Below are positions 12,707-25,200 of a stretch of DNA of 64,000 nucleotides, piece by piece. Positions within the stretch are counted from its first letter, which is position 1, and the number at the start of each line of letters is the position of its first letter. Source of the DNA: Auanema rhodensis. Lineage: Eukaryota > Nematoda > Chromadorea > Rhabditida > Rhabditidae. Under the pieces are notes generated by a model. The model was not told where the DNA came from and did no database searches. It saw nothing but the letters and a program-made list of their open reading frames with translations. A program made the position numbers and the translations under genes. The stretch is from the NCBI GenBank assembly GCA_964057225.1, contig OZ059899.1, positions 8,184,001 to 8,248,000 of the forward strand. Direction: 5' to 3'.

Positions 12707-13277
12707 TTAAGTCAGGTCTTCAGAGAAGTCCGGCTTTGGGATTCGCCTACGAAGACGGAGAGCTTGATTGTTTTCAGAATACGACGGCACCTAAATAGAA
12801 CTTATTGGTGAATATATGTTGTTCTATTATTTTTTATTACTGATTGATTTCGAAACGGAGCCTGTAGCAAAAATGATGCAGTGATAGGCAACAGAACGAA
12901 GCGGGGAGCTCCTGAACGCGCCGTTTTTGACTTAAAAAGATATTAAAAATCCAAGAATAGAAATGAAGACACAAAGACTAAACATAGAAACGACGAAAAA
13001 TCATTTTATTCGCAAGAAACCAGGCTACAGCTGATGCCTCTCTAGCAATGCGCAAGAAAAAGGAGTGGACATCAAGTGAATTATAAGGTCACAAAACTAA
13101 AACTTAAGAACTTGAAAAAATAATAAAATAAATTAAAAAATTAAAAATACGTGAGAACATGGTACGTGTATCAGGTTAGCGTGGGAAACGAGGGAATCCC
13201 CTTCGAAGTATTGAAGATCAAAAGAGCAGTGATGTGACACAGGGGAATACCATTACGCGACGCAACACGCGACGCAT
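12707..13277 (-). CDS. candidate 66-residue microprotein (three exons), function unknown
   Basis: Exons 13277-13251, 12930-12841 and 12790-12707 are 27, 90 and 84 nt, all phase 0, with GT donors and TTTAAG/TTTAG acceptors. They join into one 66-codon frame. The product starts MRRVLRRVM, has a mildly hydrophobic segment (about residues 19-31, RFVLLPITASFLL) and ends RRRIPKPDFSEDLT. A basic N-terminus followed by a hydrophobic stretch could mean mitochondrial or membrane targeting; that is inference. I do not recognise the family. The stop is 11 nt upstream of the nuclear-receptor ATG on the same strand. The alternative is that these exons are an open 5' leader of the receptor transcript. Confidence 0.45.
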
Positions 13278-14074
13278 TACAAAGAACAAATAGCCAGGAC
13301 AAGGTTAGTCTATTAAAGATAATCATATGATTATCATAATTATCTGAAGGCCACTCACAAGGGAGAAATTTCGATCCCTTCGATCAATTATTGGTTTGAG
13401 TTGGAAATGTTAGAAGCATGTCACAGAGTATGTTCTTGAAGAAATGACTGCATTATTAAGATCACAAGGAAACTGTCGAAGGTCGTCATGCGGACAGACT
13501 GTACGGATTCGAATTTGTAAGGGGGTGAACCTCACGTGAGGCGATTCCGACGAGTCATGACTTGAAAAGAAATAGAAGACAGATAACTGTCTTTCTCTCT
13601 TTATTTTCAATTCCATTTCACTACCTAACTAACCCCCTCCCCTTGATCGACTCTGCTTCTTACTCGTTCTCTTTCTTTTTCTCTATCAGCCAGTTTTAAT
13701 GTTCTGATTCAAAATCAAAGACCTTCTACCGCCTCGGTCATTAGGCTATGGTGCGCTAGATCCCGAAGGTGCTTGCACTCAGGACACCTGTATGCATGTA
13801 GTCATCGCGAGTGCAATAGAGAGACAAACATGCAAGAGGAATGACAGGAAAAGTAAAGAGAAACGAAAGCTTCGGGAAAAAAGAGAAAAAGGGAAAGAGC
13901 GTAGGGAAAACTCCATTGAAACGATGATGGTCAAATAATGAGTTATGAGCTGTGAGTTCACAGTTGAAAGCAAGCTATCAGGTTTTTTGGCCCTCCTTCT
14001 CATATCTCTGCCTTATGGCGATGTCCCAGACAACTTGGTTAAGAAATTGCACACGAAGAGAAATTATTTCTATC

Positions 14075-14129
<55 letters not shown>

Positions 14130-15026
14130 GCTCTTTCTCCCTCTATATCTTCCTCTTTCTCTCTCTGGTTATATGTAAAAGAGTACGTGGCGAACAGATA
14201 GAATGAAGAGACTATTTAAACTTCAGAGACACAGATGTATTGATTGATTACACATGATTCAGGGTTACGTACTGTCCGTTTAGGAAATGGGTCTATTTTA
14301 AGATCACAACTCGCTGACAATTATATAAATGATTGGCATTCGAAATCATTGAACTGATTGCGCAGGAAGCGGTTATCTTTCTAGCATTCAAATCATTATC
14401 TTTGTTTTCCATAGGAAAAATCTTAAAAGATTCTGTTGTTTCTAATACATTGTTAGGTGAGGCACTCAATGATTAAAGTCGTTTACTCAAAAGAACAAAG
14501 AATTCTTCATTTATGGCCATTTGATTACAAAATAAGTTATTGTAAAACGTAAACAATGATACTCAGATAAGAAAACAATGCAGGTGAACTTGATACTTCC
14601 AAACCTGAGCGTCATAAGCATATTCGGACGACAAAAGCCGACCGGCTCCCAAGTGATCTTTGATGTCAAATTTGGTATACCCTCATGAAGAATCTATCTG
14701 CCCCAGTTTTCAACTACACAGCCATTTTTCGAAGTAAATACAAGTCAAGGCATTTATTTCTGTAAATATCTCACGTCAAGCAAGTGAACTTAATCAATAA
14801 TTAAAATTATTAGCAAAATGTTGTGACTACTTTTAAAACCAGTAAAAAATAAGTATATGAATATCGATTTCAGTATAAAAATTCATAATACGAGAGCAGA
14901 AGTATGAAACGATCACCGGAATATGATGAAAGAAAATAATTAAAATTTGAGTAAAAAGAAAAAATAAAGAATCTAGAGAATAGAATCAAGATTCGAGTTA
15001 AGAATCTTGCTCATGACTAACAGATT
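13278..15026. other. intergenic region with CT microsatellite, probable promoter
   Basis: About 1.75 kb between the minus-strand deubiquitinase stop and the microprotein/receptor unit, so most likely the promoter region of that unit. A polypyrimidine CT run lies at 14071-14166. Short ORFs here are in low-complexity sequence and I do not call them. Confidence 0.5.
14071..14166 (+). repeat. (CT)n microsatellite, interrupted
   Basis: Nearly 100 nt of TC/CT dinucleotides with a few interruptions, upstream of the microprotein/nuclear-receptor unit. Confidence 0.95.
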
Positions 15027-18000
15027 TTAAGACTTTTCTGGCATAATCGCGTCCTTCTGCAATTTGGCATTTGATACAGCTTCTTCTGCAGCTGCTATAA
15101 ACTGAGTTAACGACTTCTCATCAATAGGTTGTGGTCCTTCCATGAAAAACACCTGTAAAACAGATGGATTTGTTAACATCTATATTAATTTTAAAGTATT
15201 GTTATTGAAAACTAGCTATGATCACTAATCATGCTTACACTATTAATGATACTTTTTGGTTAATTATTCCTTCAATATATCTTCGTGGTAAAGGCAAATC
15301 AAAAATAGCAAGAAGATTTAAGAACAAAGTAAAGTGCACCCAATTAGACAAGAACCCATATTTCCACATATTTGCAACGTGGCGGTGCTATGATAAGAAT
15401 TGAAGTATTCCTCATTTATTACTTCAAATTCTGAGTTCAAACACCCACATCTCTGCACCCCAGATAGTTTTCAAGATCATAGGTTACAAAATAAGCCTCA
15501 GCTAAGCAATTAACCTCAATAAGATTCAGATGTATACTCAAGTACAGTCATTGGCTGCAATGGGGATCGAACCAAGATTGATAATTTTGGAATCGAGAAC
15601 ATTGCCAATACACCACATTGCACATTCAAACAATAGTAAAATGGCAAACAAATCACCTCGTTGTCTCCTCCGTAAAACCCTTTAAGTAACAAGTACAACT
15701 CTCTGTGTAAGTGAACATAACTCGATTTTGTTCTAAAACGGGTTGTATTATCTGATAACTTCACCAACAGAGATGAATTATCAATTGGTCCTGGAGGTTC
15801 TGAAAACAAAAATTACAAAATAAAAAGTCACTCAACAGATAAAGAACCTGCAACTGGGTCTGTCAAAAATCGTTCCCATGACTGATACCATGATCGACTT
15901 ATTATAACAGGTGGAAGATGCACAATCATTAGAGATTCAGGATTGGAATGCCGCATTTCTTGGATCTAAACATCATTAATTTCAATGTTATCAAACTCAT
16001 TATTTAAAACGAATTATTTACTTCGTCTTCCAGAGCACGGAATTGTTCACTTTGTAATTTCCTTCTTTCACATAAAGAGCGCCATCGCTTATTACAAACA
16101 AGACAATAGTGCAACTTATTCACACGAGGTCCACCTCCAAATCTTAAAGTAAAGTATAACATTTACAATTCGACCACAGACAAGACAGAGATATGTGAAA
16201 TACTTACTCGGAATACAACATATCTGCAAGCTGGGAACTTATCGGTGTGATCAAAGTAGATATATGATCCGCTCGTCGTGGTAATAAATGCCCATGTTGA
16301 CATAAGAAAGAATAGTTAGTAATATGTCCTGGCTTCGAAAAAGTATTGAGCTTCAAAAGCCATTCTGTTGAAATATAACTATGATGACTTATCTAAAACG
16401 ACAGCAAAAATACACAAAAATATCAGCAAAGATTAACCTTAACAGCAGACTCGGGTGATAAGAAGTCCTCTGTTCGTGCCCGAATATACTCAAGCCGAGA
16501 AGGAACTTGACGTTGATAAAAAAGAACATAAGCTTCTTTCGTAAGTACATAAGCAGAATCTAATTTAGTCACGGTAGAATCATCAAACTCGTACCTTCAA
16601 ATTTGAATTTGGGATAATTAATAAAAATTTTCAATGAAACTTACCAATTTCCATCAATCTCGTTTCTGCAGTACGCTAAATAATGGCCACTATCAGCAAC
16701 GCTGCCCTCATGAGTAACAAAACCGCACAAATCATAGACGGCTCCCTCGTTCTCTATGCAAAATTCAGAAATATCTAGGCCAACTAATGGAAAAGCTAAT
16801 TTAGTCGAAACCTAAATTTATGATGTCAAAAAAAGCACATAACAAAACAGAATATACTTTGGCACTCGAATATGAGTCATGTCGAAAGCGCTTAATATGA
16901 ATAGAGAGCACTTCAGGAGCTCTTTTGATTCTACACGTTTTAATTCCGTTCCGAAGTCTATATATAAACAGATTACATGAAGATTATTGAAATATAACGC
17001 ACTTTTTGCATTTTTCGCAAGAATACATATCGTCTCCGACTAAACGATCAGGGCTAAAGAAAGCTTTTAAGCAATCTTCTAATGTTGTATTAGCTGAGAC
17101 GAAAAGGGAAGAGAAGGATCCTAACCATGACCACCATAGGCTCCACTAAGACAATTCAATGATTTCAAGCAGAAAAGGTGTAAGCTTACTGAGTCCTTCT
17201 GTTTTACATTCCCTTCTTCATCGAGATCTTCAGAAAGTCTATCTAGTTGTTCTCTACTCGGTATAGGAAGAGATAAATCCTATAATTGGAATTTATATGC
17301 CGAATATAACTTAAATTGTACTTGGAATGTTTCTGTAGTAGTTGAAACCGTTTGACATGTTAAACATTTTACTCCGCTTTCAATTGTACCATCAAATACA
17401 TCAGTAACAATTGATCTCCAATAGCATGGTTCCTGTTTTTTTTCGGCTGAGTTTTCTTTGAAAATTAAAACTAATTTATAAAAAGTTAAAATAAAACTAA
17501 CCTCTTCCTATTCCCGGTTGCGAACCCTGCCTGGAATCATTAGAAGTCGACGGGCTTTCTCCGTCTGAACTCAACCCGCTATCAGCTGTTTCAAATCTAA
17601 ATGCAATGAGATTTTAAGACATACTTAACGAAATTCCTACTGATCACTATCATTAGAACTAGTTGAACTATGTCTATTTGATCTCTGGGATCCAGAATTG
17701 ATGAATTCTACTTCATAAGAATATACAGGTTGGGATAACTCTCTATAATACTGATGTAAAAAAAAATCTATTTTCTTTGGTTTAACCTATGAATCAACTC
17801 TAACAAACATCTTATCAGTTCTTGAGCGTCCTGTTGATTCCATCCTCGAAATTGTGGAAACATTTCCCTTACTCGCTAAACAACCGCAAACATGATAACA
17901 AATGAATTTAAAAACACACAGTAAGTAATGCTTTAGGAGAGATAGAAGGCTCTCGCTGGGGACTCCACAATCGCTGTATAAGTTGAGCCATTTGGTTACT

Positions 18001-19103
18001 AACAAGAGGTTCTCGTAAAGCGTAAGGTCGAAGATCACCCTATACAATAACATTATGATTAACAAAATTACTAATATCTTACTTTATCCCTGAAGAAATC
18101 AGAAAAAGGGGGGCAGCTCGATAATACTTGAATAGCTGCATTGAAATAGCATGTATTACCAATATTAGTTAAACCAGTGAGGCCTGTATAAACAAAATGT
18201 TAACAAAATTAGTTATTCTCAAAGCACCTTTAGGAAAATCATCTTCAAACGAATCTTCCATTTGTTTTACATATGCTCTACTTTGAGGAGTTGAATACTG
18301 AATGGCTGGTCCTCGTGTTTTATCCTAAAGATTTCAAAGCGATAAAGAAGATGAAAAAGTGAAAGTTACATAGTTAGATATGGCATTTTTCTTTTCTACT
18401 AATGGCATTTCAAAGCTTTGTGAGCATGATTGTTTCGTTTGAGGTGAGTTGGAGGGAGGCCACCGACGTCCTCGTTTTAAAGTTTTTAGAGTCCTTCGAA
18501 GCTAAAGATTTAAACATTTAGTTATCTGAAGCATTATAAATAAAACACGAACCTCAGCTGATAAAGGTGTCACATTATTATCTCTATCAACTTCCACATC
18601 ACAAATATAACAATAAAGTCTATTATTACCACGATGGACAAAAATATCATGACCAGGATTATTCTTAAATTTCAAATAATAAAAAAACTATGATGACTGA
18701 TAAACTCACTTCATGATGTTCATAAACATGAAGTTCTTCCTTCAAGCCACAAAACGAAGACCCACAAGATGGGTACAAGCAACCCCATCGGGATCTAGCT
18801 TCGCCAGGACATAACGCACAGTTTTGCTGAATATATTATATATTGCTAACAAAAAATATTTCCTGATAACCTGTTGCAGGGATATGAAATCTTCACGAGT
18901 AAGAACGTCAAGGGAAGACTTAACATGAAGACAATTAGATTGTCCTGGAGAACTGAAAATAAGAAAAATATTGCAATATTCAGTCAAATTATTACTTACC
19001 TAGAAGGATTACTAGACTCATTGTCCACAGACTCTTCTTCCGTTAAAACGAGAGACGAAGAACTATCAGCTTTCCCAGTTCGTTCCGATTGCTTTCGTCT
19101 CAT
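15027..19103 (-). CDS. ubiquitin-specific protease of the USP20/USP33 (VDU) type
   Basis: More than twenty short exons encode about 940 residues, close to USP33 in length. Domain order: an N-terminal ZnF-UBP ([35 protein letters not shown]), then the USP catalytic core with Cys box [13 protein letters not shown], the [16 protein letters not shown] helix, a Ser-rich insert, the zinc-ribbon knuckles CLTC and CEKC, and His box [11 protein letters not shown]. Two C-terminal DUSP modules follow (for example [13 protein letters not shown] and [14 protein letters not shown]). This order is specific to USP20/33, enzymes that remove ubiquitin from substrates such as deiodinase and receptors in the cytosol or ER. 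The ATG at 19103 immediately follows a TATATAG acceptor. The start lies 216 nt after the CDC7 stop on the same strand. The last intron (15153-15656) contains a tRNA-like element. Confidence 0.9.
15556..15622 (-). pseudogene. tRNA-like element (Gly-like, probably degenerate) in a USP intron
   Basis: Read on the minus strand, the 67-nt segment begins TGCAATG and ends CATTGCA, a perfect 7-bp acceptor stem. It has the D-arm/A-box feature TGGTGTATTGG, a TTCCAAA anticodon-loop-like stretch (TCC would be Gly) and the B-box GGTTCGATCC. The anticodon stem does not pair and the T arm is about two bases short. It is best read as a decayed tRNA or tRNA-derived SINE head rather than a working gene. Confidence 0.5.
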
Positions 19104-19319
19104 CTATATATAGAGAACAAATAAATACAAACACATCTATGAAAATGTTCAAATAAGAAATTGGTTAAGAACCAATTACAAAAAAATAAACAAAACAAAA
19201 AGACGGGATCTTGTAATATGTACACGTAAGAAAAGAAACACACGGGTAATTGGAAAACAAACCAATAAGAACAAGTATTTAAAACAATTATGAAAACACC
19301 AAATACAACTAAAAATAAT

Positions 19320-20957
<1,638 letters not shown>

Positions 20958-20961
<4 letters not shown>

Positions 20962-20984
20962 AATAATTCAACAATAAATGACAT
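20958..20984 (-). promoter_or_regulatory. upstream ORF whose stop overlaps the CDC7 start (ATGA)
   Basis: Just after a TTTTTCAG acceptor on the minus strand, an 8-codon ORF (MSFIVELL) ends in a TGA that shares bases with the CDC7 ATG. If the leader begins at this acceptor, ribosomes meet the uORF first and would need leaky scanning or termination-reinitiation. Confidence 0.45.
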
Positions 20985-21202
20985 ACAACTGAAAAATAAA
21001 TTTGACGTTTTTGAAATGAATTTTGAAATATCGATTAGTTTTAATGATGGAGATTTTATTTTTGTTATGTTTTTAGTGAATGAATTACTATATAGATAAT
21101 ATGTGCATAATAAAATCAATTATATTTCAGCTTATTTCAAAATATAATTGGCGTAACTATAGATAATTGCAAAATTATGATTTGAAAAATCGGATAGTTA
21201 GC

Positions 21203-21225
21203 GAGTGTGTTGTATATGCACACTC
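21203..21225. repeat. inverted repeat GAGTGTG-N9-CACACTC
   Basis: Perfect 7-bp arms with a 9-nt spacer in the CDC7/RPL28 divergent promoter. Confidence 0.9.
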
Positions 21226-21233
21226 CTCGAAAT

Positions 21234-21256
21234 GACCAATGAACAATAAATTGGTC
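21234..21256. repeat. inverted repeat GACCAAT-N9-ATTGGTC (paired CCAAT boxes)
   Basis: Perfect 7-bp arms with a 9-nt spacer, 8 bp after the preceding repeat and of identical geometry. CCAAT is the NF-Y core motif, here in both orientations. Confidence 0.9.
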
Positions 21257-21545
21257 TTGCACCGGCGTTTACCGTGTCATGACATGTCTAACATTTTCAC
21301 ATTTTTGCATTTTTCTTATTTTTCGTGTCATTTTAACATTTTTTCTAATTGTTTGGTTTTTCTTGAAGCTGTTATAGTAATTTTTGATGCCCATCAGTAT
21401 ATTGATTACTTATAATGAGAGGATTTCTTAAAATTTTGACTCCTTGATTTTAGGACTGTTTTTCTATCTTCTAATCTTATATTCGTTGTGACTGTATTTT
21501 ATAAAATGCACTAGTACCTATATTCCTTTTCTTTTTTAGGTAATA

Positions 21546-22187
21546 ATGTCCGCTGATCTTACTTGGCAAATCATCAGAAACAACAGTTGCTTCCTTAGAC
21601 GCCAGAGGGGCATCAACAAGCTTTTCTCCGTCGAGAAGTTCAACCTTAAGGGAAAGAACTCTCCCCGTTACAATGGATTGATCAGCAGAAGAGCCATCGA
21701 CGTTTCTCCAGCTGAGGACGGTAAGGGACTCGTTGTCTCTACCAAGGTTGCCGGTGAGTTTTTTTAAAATTGTTGTTATCATAACTAATTTACGTTTTTA
21801 ATTGCTTTTTCATTTTAGGTAAGGTTAACCAGCCAGCCAAGAACGTTGCTGTTCAGGCTTTCAAGAACCCAGAAACTGCCACCAAGTCTCTTAAGGCTAT
21901 CGCTAAGAACCAAAAGCTTTCCAGCCAATACAGAGTATGTTTTTGTTATCATAACTGCTTGTGCGCAACAGCGAAAAGTTTTGGTCCTAGTTGTAATTTT
22001 CAAATTCTTCCCTTTGGAGTTTCGCTATACTTCCTGTGAAAATAGCTGTTGCGCGCGTGCCGGTTAATGAGTGGTGTGCAAGCTCCGCCCAATGTGTCGA
22101 TTTCAGCTGGCCCAGAGACGTGCCTCTGCCATCATTCGCTCCCAGCGGCCTAAGTCGAAGAAGTATGTTAAGAAGACTGAGGCTTAA
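21546..22187 (+). CDS. rpl-28: 60S ribosomal protein L28 (eL28)
   Basis: Three exons, 21546-21753, 21819-21934 and 22107-22187, total 405 nt (134 residues), the usual eL28 length. Recognisable stretches are LTWQIIRNNSCFLRRQRG, FSVEKFNLKGKNSPRYNGL, a basic central region, and the end RRASAIIRSQRPKSKKY. It is a structural protein of the large ribosomal subunit. Codon use and GC are higher than in neighbouring genes, as expected for strong expression. Intron 2 (21935-22106) carries a GC-rich stem-loop. A TAATTCAG acceptor-like sequence overlaps the stop region, just ahead of the next gene on the same strand. Confidence 0.93.
21963..22054 (+). ncRNA. possible structured RNA in RPL28 intron 2
   Basis: GCGCAACAGC (21963-21972) is the exact reverse complement of GCTGTTGCGC (22045-22054). 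The stem extends outward by three more pairs including wobbles and encloses 72 nt. Ribosomal-protein introns commonly host snoRNAs. I do not see clear C/D boxes or a convincing ACA box, so the class is unassigned. Confidence 0.35.
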
Positions 22188-22238
22188 TTCAGCTCTGTTA
22201 TTTGTTTTCGAATGAACCTGTTTCTAATATGATGTTCT

Positions 22239-25200
22239 ATGATGTTGTTTATTATAAGTTTAATGTTTACTACTGGTTATGGGTGCAGGGTATCCGTTTC
22301 ATGCGTAAACGGAACTTTGTCCGAACCAGAGCTTTCGACTGCATTCGCTAGTGAGATATGCTCACAGATCTCCTTGACTCCGACTTGTCATGTAGATTCT
22401 CTTAGTCCGTTTCTACTAATCAATCAGAAAAATGTTTACGAGTTGAATTTATCACAATGTAACGCTACTGAAGTTATGTGGCAGTCTGTGATCTCATCAG
22501 GCGTTAACGTGGACTTGAGTAGATGCCCTCTTAGCTGTAGTTGTGTGAATTCGTATATGGCTCATTTACCTTCTCATCATATACGGCTCAAGCTTCCTAT
22601 GTCATATTCTTGTGGATCTGAGCACGAGAAATGTGCTCAAGGACAAGTGTTGCCGCGAAATGAAATTCTCAATATTGAGATAGGAACGCCACTAGAAATA
22701 AAATTCACTATTGATGAAGGGATTGTCTATCCCGAATTGATAAATAAGAACAGGTGAGTAGTAAGTGCAATTTCCTTTTTAAGTCAAATGTTTAGTATCT
22801 TAGTTCTTTTGCAAGTTGCTTCTAATATATTAATCATGAGCAAAAGTCACATACGGCCCTATAATACACTTATGTGAGAAAAACTATATGAATTTCTAAT
22901 TCTTCAGACAGTATTTTATCTTTCCTGAAATGGAAAGACATAACGGAACAGAGGTTGTGACACCTCGAGAAATTCGTCTTAATATAGAGTCGGCGACAGA
23001 GGACTTGATTGGTCATGTGAAATTCATTTGTTGGCACTGCGGACACCCTATAAGCAGTTCTGTTGAGGTGAGAAGCCTTTAATAGGATTTTTCTTTGAGA
23101 GAGCGAGAACTAGACTGAATTTATAACACCTGCTATTTGAGTTTTGAGCTACATGGCGTTTCTTTTTCGCTTATATGTGAATTTGATTCTAGTTTTGAGT
23201 TTATACTTTTAACTCTCATATTTGCAATAATTACATTCAAGACGGCATTGTCATTGTTAACTCACAAAAATTACCAAAGAAATTAAAAATTTTATCTCTG
23301 AAATCCGTGGCTTATGGTAGTATTCAATACAGGGCATTCATTCTTAACAAAAATTCAAATAAAAACAAACAATTTGTTTTACGAAAAATATATTCCTCAT
23401 TTGTTCTTTACTGTTTCTTCGATGTTTCTTCTTTATACACATATATATATAAATAATTTCAATAAAATGCTCAATTCATGAAGATTTTTCTATTAGGGCC
23501 TCTAGTTCTCGGATGTGAGCCCTTCCTTTCCCACAAGTTCCCTGTTTCTTTCTTTCACGCGTCTTTCCATCTTTATCTCTCTTGACGTCGGATTATCTTT
23601 CTTCATATATACTTCTTAAGGATCGGACGTGAGATGTTTCTTGAATTCCAATGCTCCCTGATCTCTCGTTAGAACTTTCAAACATATAGCTAATGTTCTC
23701 GATGCTATTAGGCCATAGAAATATTTTGCTCTATACATATATATGTTTGTCCACTATTATGAAATTATAAAAAATGATATATGATGTGAGCGTAACTTTT
23801 CATAATTTTAATTTCAATTTATTCACATTTATGTGACGGTCTATAATTCTGAATTGAAACAAAATTTATTAGCTAAATGTTCATGCCTAGCAGTGTTGGG
23901 TAGTTCCTGTATTAGTTAGCGAGCAAGGTTTCAATGTTCCTTCTAATCTACTTGAAGCACAATTGACGAGCACTCCTAAAGAAAGGCAATGGTTCTCATG
24001 TCCTTCCATCAATTTTCTTAATCTTCTATTTCGTTACAAGTGAAGGAGAAAGAAAGAGAGATGAAAGACGAATGAGAGAGCAGCCGGCAAGTAAAGTAAG
24101 AAAAATTGGTTCATCATCATTTTGTCTTGCGTAAATAATTAAAAAAAACAAAATTAAAATAAGATTCTTCAATTTTATATTTTACGTCATTCTACAAGGT
24201 TTCGACCAGTGCTTCTTCAGCTTCACTTGCCAGCTTATCCAATTGCTATAATTCGTTCTCAATATGATTCTCAATTTTACTACGTCACAAGTTATGAAGG
24301 GTTGAAATAAAAGCCCAAATTAGAAACCACACAAGGCTGATCTCTACTTATTTTTAAAAGATTTGCTCAAAGAAAAGGAGCAGCAGACCTTTCCGTATTA
24401 GCAAAACAGCAACAAAAGTATTTTGAACACAATTTCTAGCACATAGTTTATCTTGATCTCATGGGCTGCCTATATTTTGATTAGTCCATGTATGGATATG
24501 TGAGCGTATGTAGCAGAGCCCCTGCTATCGATTGTGCTGCTTGCCCGTCTAAAAGAAAAAAGAAAAAAGATGACGAAAAGTAGAGGAGGTGGAGGTACGG
24601 AAGGGAGGTAAGAGGGACTGAGAGAGGGAAAGCACGCAGATAGGCGAGAATTGCCAACAAAATGAGAGATGAGGAAGTAGCAGTGATGGGAGAAGATGAA
24701 AGGAAGAAAATTTTGGAATGTGCGTGTAGAGAAGACGTATGTCATTAGGAGTAACGCTATTTCGTGACTACTAATAAGGGTGCAGGTCATAATAGCTGAA
24801 ATTAGAAAGTGTGCCCGAGCTGCCTTGTCTTTTCCGGTTCTTCCTAAAAAGGACGGCTCTGTCCTGAATCGGCTTGTTTCAAGTTCTAATTTCTATAAAT
24901 GTACACCATATGGGGCTTATGAATGCTGTGAGAAATCAAGATAGCAGATAGCCGGAAAGACGTTTTGCTTACGATAGTTTGAGCTCAAATCAAGTGACAT
25001 ATGTATGCATAGAAAATGTTCAAGTTTTGATTAGCTTCATTAGTTTCATCCTCTATCGTATAATTTCCGAAGCAAACTAGTTGAACTCTGTGAGCTAGTG
25101 GGCTCAACCTATTTAAACTCTTTCCAATTTTTTCTCCTGATCCTAGTGGCTCGCTCAAAACTTAATTAGTCGGAATACGTAGTTGGATATATCAGGTGTT

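Larger units (their letters stand above)
20985..21545. promoter_or_regulatory. bidirectional promoter between CDC7 and RPL28
   Basis: This spacer separates divergent CDC7 (minus) and RPL28 (plus). It contains two 23-bp inverted repeats (21203-21225 and 21234-21256), the second carrying CCAAT and ATTGG, and a 10-bp palindrome at 21275-21284. A TTTTTTAG acceptor ends at 21539, 6 nt before the RPL28 ATG, consistent with trans-splicing or a leader intron. Confidence 0.6.

Noticed and set aside
13410-13616. Minus-strand ORF with SSHDSSESPHVRF-like sequence upstream of the microprotein
   Set aside because: No splice sites of matching phase link it to the downstream exons and no family is recognisable. 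Left as part of the promoter region.
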